7,012 bases of DNA from Bacteroides sp. (lineage in GTDB: Bacteria > Bacteroidota > Bacteroidia > Bacteroidales > Bacteroidaceae), in contig JAJPZL010000190.1 in NCBI GenBank assembly GCA_021204375.1, positions 1 to 7,012 of the forward strand. Direction: 5' to 3'. Below are positions 1 to 6,903 of this stretch, piece after piece. A program made the translations under genes and the position numbers. The number at the start of each line of letters is the position of its first letter. Position 1 is the first letter of the stretch. The notes beneath the pieces were generated by a model. The model worked only from the letters and a program-made list of their open reading frames with translations. It was not told the origin of the DNA and made no database searches.

Positions 1-7
1 GATATAG

Positions 8-15
8 TTTCCTCC
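8..15 (-). promoter_or_regulatory. Strong Shine-Dalgarno-like site facing out of the left edge
   Basis: Read on the minus strand, this is GGAGGAAA followed by seven bases to the window border. A start codon just outside the window would be at ideal spacing, so a leftward gene probably begins immediately beyond position 1. It would lie downstream of the DUF4248 gene on the same strand. In related genomes I recall a primase/VapE- or DUF3987-like gene next to DUF4248, but nothing here shows its identity. Confidence 0.4.
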
Positions 16-119
16 GTATTTTTATGTTTTACAGTCGTATGGACTCTCTGTTCATCTTTCTCTTATTTCCGGATTCAGCCCATACCGACTCCCTCTTATA
101 GCAGAAAAAGCTCCTGAAA

Positions 120-136
120 AGAGGTGATATACCTCT
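120..136 (-). terminator. Probable intrinsic terminator after the DUF4248 gene
   Basis: On the minus strand, AGAGGT, a five-base loop ATATC and ACCTCT form a perfect 6-bp stem followed by TTTC. It begins about 40 bases after the stop of the DUF4248 reading frame. The stem is short and the T-run is modest, so it is a plausible rather than a strong terminator. It would separate DUF4248 from the gene presumed to start at the left edge. Confidence 0.4.
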
Positions 137-176
137 GAGGGCAGGATCGTTTTTTAATTTTCTCCGGTAACTCCTG

Positions 177-406
177 TTAAGGTTCTCCCAGGGCCTCTAC
201 AATGATCTTTACCTGTCTGGGGGTAAAGATCCGGGTACGGGGAGTCACTCCCATATCGGTAAGCTGTTTGTTTAGTTCTTTATTTTCAGGATCCATCTTG
301 TAAATATTCTTCCTGCTCTGTGCGAGGGGATGTCCGGATTGTATAAAGAGGCCAGTTCTGATCTGGACCAGGCCAGTATTTCAAAGGTAAGATCTTGGTT
401 TTTCAT
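177..406 (-). pseudogene. DUF4248 family protein, frameshifted
   Basis: A small Bacteroidales protein of unknown function, typically found beside HU-like genes. From ATG 406 the frame gives 44 codons, beginning MKNQDLTFEILAWSRSELAS and ending RWILKIKN, then stops at 274-272. Shifting by one base at about 287-288 restores the family C-terminus (ENKELNKQLTDMG, then IFTPRQVKIIVEALGEP), which ends at TAA 179-177. One missing base, most simply a lost G in CTGGAA, would join the parts into about 76 residues, a normal length for the family. The family match rests on my memory of the ELA-x-x-Y-P start and the TPRQVxxIVExLGEP end. It is transcribed divergently from the HU gene. The break may be a true mutation or a sequencing error. 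Confidence 0.72.
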
Positions 407-409
407 ATT

Positions 410-441
410 CAAATATACTAATAATCCGGCTTATATCCAAA
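410..441 (-). promoter_or_regulatory. Bacteroidetes consensus promoter for DUF4248 gene
   Basis: On the minus strand, TTTG (441-438), a 20-base spacer and TATATTTG (417-410) match the Bacteroidetes -33/-7 consensus (TTTG, about 19-21 bases, TAnnTTTG) exactly. The -7 box ends only three bases before the ATG at 406, so the transcript should start at or very near the start codon, leaving essentially no leader. Confidence 0.6.
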
Positions 442-531
442 CGGAATGGGTATATCATGTTAAATTATCTATATTTTATACACTTAAGTTTGTTTCGGTC
501 TGTTTCAGCCGGATGGCTGTTCCGAATGTTT

Positions 532-539
532 TATCTTTG
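532..539 (+). promoter_or_regulatory. Candidate -7 box for HU/amidase operon
   Basis: TATCTTTG matches the Bacteroidetes -7 consensus TAnnTTTG. No TTTG lies at the expected distance upstream; the nearest TTTG/TTTC elements are at 489-496 and 503-506, which is too far. The call therefore rests on the -7 box alone. Transcription would start near 544-546, giving a leader of about 75 bases before the HU start at 620. A second -7-like match (TAAATTTG, 604-611) is probably too close to that ATG. Confidence 0.35.
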
Positions 540-547
540 TCGTATCC

Positions 548-579
548 AAATAGGACAGCAACGATGGTTTGTCCTGTTT
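548..579 (+). repeat. Inverted repeat / stem-loop in HU leader
   Basis: AAATAGGACA (548-557) and TGTCCTGTTT (570-579) pair over ten positions, nine Watson-Crick plus one T-G wobble, around a 12-base loop. If transcription starts from the -7 box at 532-539, the hairpin would sit at the 5' end of the message. It could protect the RNA from decay or act as an operator in DNA. It is not followed by a convincing T-run, so a terminator is less likely. Confidence 0.4.
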
Positions 580-619
580 AATGGATTATTTGAGTACTAA
601 CTTTAAATTTGAATGTTGT

Positions 620-1063
620 ATGAGTGTACCAGTTTCGGTTGTAGCGCGTCGCAATCCGGCGGAAAAAGATGCGCCTTTTTATTATTACGGTGTGGCCCAG
701 TCTTCCCGGCCGATGGATTTTGATGAGTTATGTCGCAGGGCTGCAGAAGGACGTACCATTACGCAGGCTGATATTTCGGCTTCGTTGTATGCCCTCGAAA
801 AGGTGGCCCAGGAGGGATTAATGAATGGAGAGATTATCCGTTTAGGCAACCTGGGGAGTCTCCGGATTGGAATTCGCACGGATGGAGTGGAACAGAGAGA
901 GAAGTTTCATGTATTGATGGTGCGGTCGGCCCGTATTTATTTCCGTCCGGGGCCTGCTCTGCTTAAAATGTTACGTACGCTGGATTACCACAAAGTAGAT
1001 ACCCGGAGTAAAACTGTTCCGCCTCCGGATGATAACGGCGGGGATGGTTCGGAGGAAATTTAA
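620..1063 (+). CDS. HU-like DNA-binding protein (Bacteroidetes HU/IHF-type)
   Basis: 147 residues from ATG 620 (MSVPVSVVARRNPAEKDAPF). Three upstream in-frame start candidates exist, but the usual family N-terminus (a V-x-R-x-NP motif, then a short Pro/Lys-rich stretch) begins at this ATG. Visible family features are the helical N-terminal half (DFDELCRRAAEGRTITQADI, then ALEKVAQEGLMNGEIIRLG), the LGNLGSLRIGIRTDG beta segment, and the basic RSARIYFRPGPALLKML end containing the F/Y-x-PG motif. The acidic, low-complexity tail (PPPDDNGGDGSEEI) is normal in this group. Such proteins bind DNA and probably organise or regulate the nucleoid, but the specific role of these short paralogues is not established. 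The gene is intact and leads an apparent operon with the 93-aa protein (18-base gap) and the amidase. Confidence 0.82.
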   Translation: MSVPVSVVARRNPAEKDAPFYYYGVAQSSRPMDFDELCRRAAEGRTITQADISASLYALEKVAQEGLMNGEIIRLGNLGSLRIGIRTDGVEQREKFHVLMVRSARIYFRPGPALLKMLRTLDYHKVDTRSKTVPPPDDNGGDGSEEI

Positions 1064-1081
1064 CGGGTAAATAAGGTGTGT

Positions 1082-1363
1082 ATGAAGTCTTTATTAATAC
1101 AGTGCTTAGAGTTTATCCGGTGGTTCCTTCCTTTTCTCAGGAAAAAGGACGTACGCCGGCTTCGGGAATTCAGCGATTTAATTGTGTCGCAGTACCAGTT
1201 CCTGACAGATCAGCTGGAACATTTCCAGCGTGACTATTATGAGCTTTCGGGTCATATCAGGGAGATGCACAAGAAGGTTATGCAACTCAATGAGAAGCTT
1301 CGGGAGGCATTAGCCTGGCAATGCCGGATGAAAGAGTGTAAGGAGAGGAAGGTGGCTCCTTAG
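1082..1363 (+). CDS. Small membrane-anchored coiled-coil protein, unknown function
   Basis: 93 residues from ATG 1082; an in-frame GTG lies six bases upstream. I do not recognise a named family. The first 20 or so residues (MKSLLIQCLEFIRWFLPFL) are hydrophobic and are followed at once by RKKDVRRLR, as in a signal anchor that keeps the remainder on one membrane face; the positive patch suggests a cytoplasmic C-terminus. Residues about 30-80 are polar, helix-prone and heptad-like (LTDQLEHFQRDYYELSGHI, MQLNEKLREAL), suggesting a coiled coil. The C-terminus is rich in Cys/Lys/Arg. The gene sits 18 bases after HU and 143 bases before the amidase. This anchor-plus-coiled-coil shape recalls small proteins next to phage lysis enzymes, but that is only an analogy. 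The gene ends in TAG. Confidence 0.65.
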   Translation: MKSLLIQCLEFIRWFLPFLRKKDVRRLREFSDLIVSQYQFLTDQLEHFQRDYYELSGHIREMHKKVMQLNEKLREALAWQCRMKECKERKVAP

Positions 1364-1417
1364 TAAGCGATCTCTTTGGAAGGAGTTCTTCTTTAGGGAC
1401 GATAGCATGTAAGGGAA

Positions 1418-1460
1418 GGTAGAGACGCATGCAGATGAGATAAAGATATGCGTCTCTACC
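1418..1460. repeat. Perfect 13-bp inverted repeat between small ORF and amidase
   Basis: GGTAGAGACGCAT (1418-1430) and ATGCGTCTCTACC (1448-1460) are exact reverse complements separated by 17 bases. The element lies in the 143-base gap between the 93-aa gene and the amidase. I recall similar GTAGAGACGC palindromes as dispersed intergenic elements in Bacteroidales and cyanobacterial genomes, so a small interspersed repeat is the first guess. No T-run follows on the plus strand, which argues against a simple terminator. In RNA it would form a stable hairpin that could attenuate amidase expression. Confidence 0.6.
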
Positions 1461-1506
1461 GGTTGTATATTTGTTAGGACAGAAACATACAATGAAATGA
1501 AACAGG

Positions 1507-1977
1507 ATGAGGAAAATTGATTTAATTGTTATTCATTGTTCGGCTACCCGGGCAGACCGCGACTATTCTCCTCTGCAATTGGAGCGGGACCACCGCCTGC
1601 AGGGATTTACGACCACCGGTTACCATTTTTATATCCGCAAAGATGGGGAGATCATTACCTGCCGGCCGCTCAGGATGCCGGGTGCGCATGTTAAAGGATA
1701 CAATGCACACTCTATAGGAGTTTGCTACGAAGGGGGACTTACTCCACAGGGACAGCCGGCAGATACCCGTACGGCAGCCCAGAGGCGGGCGCTGCGTATT
1801 GTTGTACGAGCGTTGCTGATGGATTATTCCGATGCCCGGGTAGTGGGGCATCGGGATCTTTCGCCTGATCTCAATGGCAATGGAGTGATAGAGCCTTAGG
1901 AGTGGCTTAAACAATATCCCTGTTTTGAAGTAGGGGCGGAGATGGAGGGGTGCCTTCCGGAGTGGGCTACTCAATAA
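1507..1977 (+). pseudogene. N-acetylmuramoyl-L-alanine amidase (Amidase_2 type), interrupted by TAG
   Basis: Zinc amidase of the T7-lysozyme/PGRP-like fold, which cuts the bond between N-acetylmuramic acid and L-alanine in peptidoglycan. From ATG 1507 the product starts MRKIDLIVIHCSATRADRDY, with the first zinc histidine at H10. It continues with GYHFYIRKDGEI (residues 39-49), YNAHSIGVCYEGG, and VVGHRDLSPDLNGNG, with the second zinc histidine at H115. Codon 131 is TAG (1897-1899). The same frame then reads EWLKQYPCFEVGAE and ends at TAA 1975-1977, for about 156 codons, the normal size. The PCF cysteine (C139), expected as the third zinc ligand, lies beyond the stop, so the 130-aa truncated form is probably inactive. 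No signal peptide is visible, so access to peptidoglycan would need another factor. It is the last gene of the HU operon. Confidence 0.8.
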
Positions 1978-2039
1978 TTTGTATTTCTTCTATAAGACTA
2001 TTGAAGTAATCCCGGGCAGTATATAAGCATTTTAAAGAG

Positions 2040-2056
2040 GGGGTCGGAATGACCCC
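2040..2056. terminator. Hairpin between convergent amidase and exporter operon
   Basis: GGGGTC, a five-base loop and GACCCC form a perfect 6-bp GC-rich stem. It lies 62 bases after the amidase frame ends and 47 bases after the last permease stop. On the minus strand the stem is followed by CTCTTT, a weak T-rich tail, so it best fits a terminator of the exporter operon. It may serve both directions. Confidence 0.45.
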
Positions 2057-2103
2057 TACTGCTTACCGGACGGAGAACAGGAAGTGAGCTTCAAAGAGCA
2101 TAC

Positions 2104-3297
2104 TTAAGGGATCCGGGTAGCTGATCTTACTAACTTCTGCTTATACACCCATACACTTAACAGAAAGTAAATCAGGGTTTGTACCCAGAGGGCAATATAT
2201 TGGGGACGGATATCCTGTAGATCGGCTCCCATAGAATTTAACTGTACATACGCCATAGTAGCAGTGGTGGCAGGTAGGATGTAGTGTACGGCTTTCCAGT
2301 AAGGGGTCATCATGTCGAGTGGATAAGATACGCCGGAGAGGAATACCAGGCCTACGGAAAAGAAGGCGATCATCAGCAGCGGAGCTTCTGAGTCGGTATA
2401 GTAGCGGGAGGCTGCCAGGCCCAGAAAGCTGGTGGAGAGAAGGAAAGGAATGACCAGGTGTATAATGTAGAGGGGGTTACCGATGTTGGGAATGCTGTAA
2501 AAGTGGGGAAGCAATCCCAGCAGGAAGAGGGCAAATATGGAGTAGAGGATGAAGTATATAAAGGTCTTTCCGGAGACCAGTGCCAGAGCGGTACGCCAGT
2601 TAATACCGTAAAAAAGGTAAGGTTACAGGGAGTTGCGGGTGTATTCATTACCGGTAAGAATGGCGATAAGCATCATCAGCGTCTGGAACAGGATAATGAT
2701 CATAACAGCAGGGATCAGGTAACTACCGTATCCTTCGGTATAGTTGTAAAGTACAGTACCTGTTACGGTAACAGGCTGTGCGGTAGCTACTCCCAGAACA
2801 CCTCCGACAGGTAAGAATATAATGCCACCGGTGCGGTATTTATCGTCCAGGGCCAGCATGACATACGAGGTAGCTTCCTGTAGGGAGAGGTAGTAGAGAA
2901 AAGCATTCGTTGTAGAATACATGACAAAAAGTGCCTCTTCTCCCCGGAAGAGGCGCTCTTCAAAGTCGTAAGGCAGGTAGAGAATACCCACTACTTTATC
3001 TTCTTTCATCCACTGGCGGGCCTCATTATAGTCAACTGCTTCCCCATATATCTCTACCTGCGGAGTGGCTTGCAACAGGCGGATATATTCCCGGCTCAGC
3101 GGAGTTTTAGAGAGATCTACTACCGCTACCGGAGCCCCGGTAACCTGATTGGGAGCATACATATAGTTATAAAGGATCCCGTAAAGAAAGATACCCCCTA
3201 CCAGCAGAAGCAGGGCGGCATACCCGGAGCAGATTGAGCGGAACTCCTGGATGGCTGACCGGACGATGAGGGGAAGTATATTATTCGATCTCTTCAT
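2104..3297 (-). pseudogene. ABC-2 type transporter permease (second), in-frame TAA stop
   Basis: Inner-membrane subunit of an ABC-2 exporter (YhhJ/YbhR-like). ATG 3297 overlaps the preceding permease by 17 bases. The first membrane segment is at about residues 26-46 (LLLLVGGIFLYGILYNYMY). A large periplasmic domain follows, opening with PVAVVDLSKTPLSREYIRLL. More membrane helices begin with MIIILFQTLMMLIAIL. Codon 225 is TAA (2625-2623), after GNEYTRNSL. The same frame continues without other damage (PYLFYGINWRTALALVSGKT, then the ABC-2 signature-like LSGVSYPLDMMTPYWKAVHY) to TAA 2106-2104. The full frame has 397 codons before the final stop, the usual size. A CAA-to-TAA change is the simplest single step, though GAA or AAA are possible. 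The truncated product would lack most transmembrane helices. Confidence 0.8.
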
Positions 3298-4464
3298 ACT
3301 TATGACTGTATATAGCCCGGGAGAGCCGGGGAAGAATTAAAAGAGCCAGTAACGGGAAGATGCAGAGTACAATAACCGAAGGCCAGTAATAGGCATAACT
3401 CCCCTGAAGGTAGAACATATTCTGTATGATCAGTGTATAGTGCCGGATGGGAAAAAGGAAGGAGGCGCCATAGATTAACGGATACATATTGGGTACCGGA
3501 AAGGTAACACCGGAGAGTGTAGCTCCCAGCGAACCTACCATGGAACCGATACTGATAATAAGGGTAATAGCGGGAAATAGCGAAAAGATAAAGATGGCAA
3601 AGCATTGGGTGGCTATAATAAAGAGGATGGAGACAAGGTTTACCATCAGGTAGCTTCCGTCAAAAGGAATGTGCATGATACTGAAAAAGACAAAATTGGC
3701 CAGTATGGCGATGGCACTATAGAGAATGGTATAGGGAAGCAGTTTTCCCAGTACTGCTTTGCCTATATCTCCACCGGCTGTCTCCAGCCAGGCTACGGCA
3801 CTACGGAATTTGATCTCTATTCCGATTATATATACGGTAGTAAGGAGGATCAGTATCTGGAAAAGGACGTAAAAAAAGGATGAGTCAGGTAGATCGTATA
3901 ATCCAGCCCGGGGCTGTAAACGGGACGGCTGTCGGCCTGTACGGGTAGCAAAAAAGTTTCAGCCTGCTCTTCGCTTACTCCTAATGCTACGGTACGGGTG
4001 GCAACAGGTGCCAGCTGTACGGGTGCCAGGGAGGTTTCGAAAGCGGCAAGCAGCTCGCCTCCTACCGAGAGTAGTGCGTAGTGGTAATAGTAGGAAAGGG
4101 TAGCATTCCGGCCACTGGTGGCATCCTCCTCAAAATGGTAAGGAATAACTAAATATCCATATATTTTCCGGGCTTGCAGCGCTTTCCGGGCTTCTGCTTC
4201 GTTGGTATATCCTCCGGTAACCCGGAAGGTAGGTACGGAGCGCATGTTCCTGACAATGGTACGAGAGGTGGAGGTGTTATCGTGGTCGATCACGGCAACC
4301 GGGATCTCCTCCATCACTCCTTTGTTAAAGACGGTAGCCATAAAGAAAATGGTAAAGAGGGGGAGTACCACAGTGACGCCAAAGTAGAGGCGACGTGTGG
4401 TCATCCGGTAGAGTTCCCGGCAAACTACAGCCCGGAATCCGGGTTTGGATGGTTCCCTGGTCAT
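3281..4464 (-). pseudogene. ABC-2 type transporter permease (first), frameshifted
   Basis: Inner-membrane permease paired with the downstream one. I place the start at ATG 4464, preceded by AAGAAGGAA just after the HlyD stop; an in-frame TTG at 4479 is an alternative. The first membrane helix covers about residues 26-46 (LYFGVTVVLPLFTIFFMATVF minus its last residue). The periplasmic domain begins IPVAVIDHDNTSTSR. After the ...YTIYLTHPFF stretch the frame runs into TGA 3852-3850. Adding one T to the T7 run (3877-3871) gives FFYVLFQILILLTTVYIIG and an open frame to TAA 3283-3281, about 394 residues, the expected length. The C-terminal half contains the ABC-2 motif LSGVTFPVPNMYPLIYGASF and FPIRHYTLIIQ. 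A single-base loss in a homopolymer is either replication slippage or a sequencing artefact. Confidence 0.82.
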
Positions 4465-4471
4465 TTCCTTC

Positions 4472-5458
4472 TTAATCAAAAGTCAGTAGTACGGACATAC
4501 CGGGACGCAGATCCTCAACCTGTGTCGTGGGACGGGCGTGTATCTCAAATGTTTGCAGATTATAACTGCCGGTTTGTTTGGTCGATTTCCAGGTGGCGAA
4601 GCTCCCCATAGGGCTTATGTAGTAAACTTCGAATTCAATGCCTGTTCGGTTAATGGCAGGAACATCGGCTATAAAGGTTCCTCCTACCCGGAAACGGGGC
4701 ATCAGGTCTTCCTGGATGTTGAATACAGCATACATGTCATCGGTAACCAGCAGGTTCATCAGGGAAGTACCGGGAGCAACCAGTTCTCCGCGTTTGGGAT
4801 ATACGGAGCCAATCTGACCGGCTTCGGGAGCGGTAAGCCAGGCATCGGAGAGCAGGGCGGATACTTCGTCTACCGTACTCCGGGCTACATCTACCAGGGA
4901 GCGGGCGGCTGCCCGATCCTCTTTTTCGGCACCCTCGGAAGCAAGCAGGTATTGCTCGTGCGCAGCTCTCTCGGCTGCGACGGCTGCTTTATAGAGGGTC
5001 TCTACTTCGTCTTTTCGCTGTGGGGTGACCACACTATCCTGGTAAAGGGCCAGAATGCGCCGGTAGGTGATCTCAGCCAGTTCAAGGTCGCTTTGAGTCT
5101 TGTTCCAGAGTTGGTAGGCAGCTGCAATAATGTGTCGGTTCGCCCTACGGTCTACTTTGTTATTCTGTTGCCGGGCTACCTCTTCCAGGGCGTTTACCTG
5201 CCTGTATTTGGCAAAGAGTTCGGGACTGTTGATAATAACTAAGGTATCGCCCTTGCGTACATAGTCTCCCTCTTTCACCAGGAAACAGTCGACACGGCCG
5301 GGTAGTTTGCCGCTGATCTTTATTTCGGTAACTTCTATCTGTCCCTGTAGGATTTGTGGTTTTGCACCCATAAAAAGGATACCGGTCAGGGGAAAAATAA
5401 GGGTGGCTATCAGTACGACGATAAAAGCTACGGCAAGTATTCGGTTTCTGCGGTTCAT
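4472..5458 (-). CDS. HlyD-family periplasmic adaptor (membrane fusion protein)
   Basis: 328 residues, intact; ATG 5458 lies 23 bases after the TolC stop. An N-terminal membrane anchor spans about residues 8-30 (ILAVAFIVVLIATLIFPLTG). Next comes a half-lipoyl segment, GQIEVTEIKISGKLPGRVD through EGDYVRKGDTLVIINSPEL (about 39-80). A long charged alpha-hairpin occupies about 81-205 and is the part that docks on TolC. The matching half-lipoyl WLTAPEAGQIGSVYPKRGEL and VAPGTSLMNLLV follows, then a beta-barrel with LRPGMSVLLTFD at the end. The protein bridges the inner-membrane permeases and the outer-membrane channel. It is the only undamaged gene of this operon. Its TAA stop is separated by seven bases from the permease ATG, so translation is probably coupled. 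Confidence 0.88.
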   Translation of the reverse strand: MNRRNRILAVAFIVVLIATLIFPLTGILFMGAKPQILQGQIEVTEIKISGKLPGRVDCFLVKEGDYVRKGDTLVIINSPELFAKYRQVNALEEVARQQNNKVDRRANRHIIAAAYQLWNKTQSDLELAEITYRRILALYQDSVVTPQRKDEVETLYKAAVAAERAAHEQYLLASEGAEKEDRAAARSLVDVARSTVDEVSALLSDAWLTAPEAGQIGSVYPKRGELVAPGTSLMNLLVTDDMYAVFNIQEDLMPRFRVGGTFIADVPAINRTGIEFEVYYISPMGSFATWKSTKQTGSYNLQTFEIHARPTTQVEDLRPGMSVLLTFD

Positions 5459-5481
5459 AATGGTTCTTTAACTGGAGTATT

Positions 5482-6903
5482 TTATAACTGTACGGCGGTC
5501 TCGCTGTAACGGGTAAAGGTTTCGGGAATTCCACAAAGGGTAAGTAAGTTCATCAATAGCACGTCATACTCGTAATAGACTGCCAGCCGGGCCAGTTTGA
5601 CATGGGAAAGAAGGTTCTGGGCATCTATTACCTCGGTAGAGGTAGCCATGCCTTCGGCAAAGGCTTTTTTACGGGTCCTTACCAACTCTTCGGCCAGTTC
5701 AATACTGGTGTTGAGGGATCGTACATTGTCCTGGGCTTTTTGAAGTTCACTGTATAGTTTGTCTACCCCGACTGTGAGATCGTCCCGGGCTTTCTCTTTT
5801 CCCAGGCTGAGGATCTGGCGGTCTACTTTGGCTTGCCTTACTTTTTTCTCTCTTTCGAATCCGTCGAAGAGGTTCCAGGCAAAGCCAACTCCTACCATAG
5901 TACGGGGCAGTAGGTTGCTTTGTATACCGTGCGACCAGAGGGTTTGTTTGCCGAAAAGGGCAATATTGGGTAAATAGGCACTCTGATCGATCCGGATGCG
6001 GCTGTTCGCTATTTTTTCCTAGAGCGTAAGCTGGTTTAACAGGTAATTTTCGCTCTGTACACTCTCTTCGTAATAGTGTTTCAGCGGCAACGTTTCATTG
6101 ATAAAAAGAGGGGAGCGGGGTACAACAATCCCGGAATCAATTTTAAGCAGGTTCTTCAATCGGTTCTGGATCACATCTTCTTCTTTCCGGGCGGCCTCAA
6201 GTTGCCGGTACGATTCATCCATGATCACCTGGGCAAAGAGACGGATGGATTTAGTTATCAGTCCATTCTCTTCGAGCTTGACGGCATCTTCGTAGTGTCT
6301 TTTAAAAGCCTGCCAGTTCTCTTCTCTTACCTGTACTACCTGATTGGCCAGCCGCAGGCCGTAGTAGGTTTCGGCCAGCACGGTACGTTGCTCAGCATCT
6401 ACCTGGTCACGCTGACGACGGGCTACATTCACCAGCGTATGGCCTATTTTATTCGCTTCTACTCTTTTACCCCCGGCAAACAATACCCACTCGGCATCTA
6501 GGTCTACGGTTGTCAGGTTCCGGGGAGCTAAGGGAAAGGTGAGGGCATGTGAACCGATACGATCTAGCAGGGAATTGCATAGCTTTTCGTTGGGAATAAG
6601 CGATTGAATGTAATTCTTGGCCGGATCGGTAAAATCAGACAGCGGTTGTTTTACAGCGATTTGTTCTGACAAATGTATATAGGCTCCCGTAGATTGAAGG
6701 GACGGGTACCAGAAAGCATTTAATTTACCCTGCTCGTTGCGGGCCTGTTCCACCGCCCTATCGGCCATTTGTATGGAATGGCTCTCCCGGCTTAGTATCT
6801 GCAGCGATTCCTCAAAAGTGAGAGGCACCACTGTCTGGGCGATAGCGGGAATGGAACATAAGAGAGTTAGAATCAGGTGCATCATTTTTTTATATAATTT
6901 CAT
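5482..6903 (-). pseudogene. TolC-family outer-membrane efflux protein, interrupted by TAG
   Basis: First gene of the exporter operon; it should form the trimeric outer-membrane channel and periplasmic tunnel. I prefer ATG 6903 over an in-frame ATG 39 bases upstream, because it places a good signal peptide at the start (MKLYKKMMHLILTLLCSIPA, cleavage near AIA-Q). The first OEP repeat begins VPLTFEESLQILSRESHSIQ, with long helices following. Codon 295 is TAG (6021-6019) within NQLTL-stop-EKIANSRIRID. The same frame then carries the second OEP repeat (MVGVGFAWNLFDGFEREKKV) to TAA 5484-5482. The full frame would be about 473 residues, normal for TolC-like proteins. Termination at 294 removes half of the barrel and tunnel, so the product would not work. 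CAG-to-TAG is the simplest change. Confidence 0.85.

Noticed and set aside
330..581. 83-codon plus-strand open frame
   Set aside because: It overlaps the antisense of the DUF4248 coding region and the divergent promoter region. The translation looks random and matches no family; HU has a better start at 620.
407..619. Invertible (phase-variable) promoter between DUF4248 and HU
   Set aside because: No pair of inverted repeats flanks a promoter segment; the only inverted repeat (548-579) is a compact stem-loop with a 12-base loop.
1522..1974. 150-codon minus-strand frame opposite the amidase
   Set aside because: It is a shadow of the amidase gene. Its low-complexity, basic translation has no recognisable domain, and the sense strand has clear amidase motifs.
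3850..3880. Programmed ribosomal frameshift in permease 1
   Set aside because: The T-run lies mid-gene and I noticed no stem-loop just downstream. A one-base deletion fits the neighbouring single-lesion pattern better.
4538..5242. 234-codon plus-strand frame opposite HlyD
   Set aside because: Antisense shadow; the minus-strand HlyD frame has full family architecture, while this one is Gly/Tyr/Phe-rich without domain logic.
1897..6021. Genetic code in which TAG and TAA are read as glutamine
   Set aside because: TAA and TAG also end genes at their expected family lengths in this window (DUF4248 LGEP end, HlyD, permease 1, the 93-aa gene), and two other genes carry frameshifts that recoding cannot explain.
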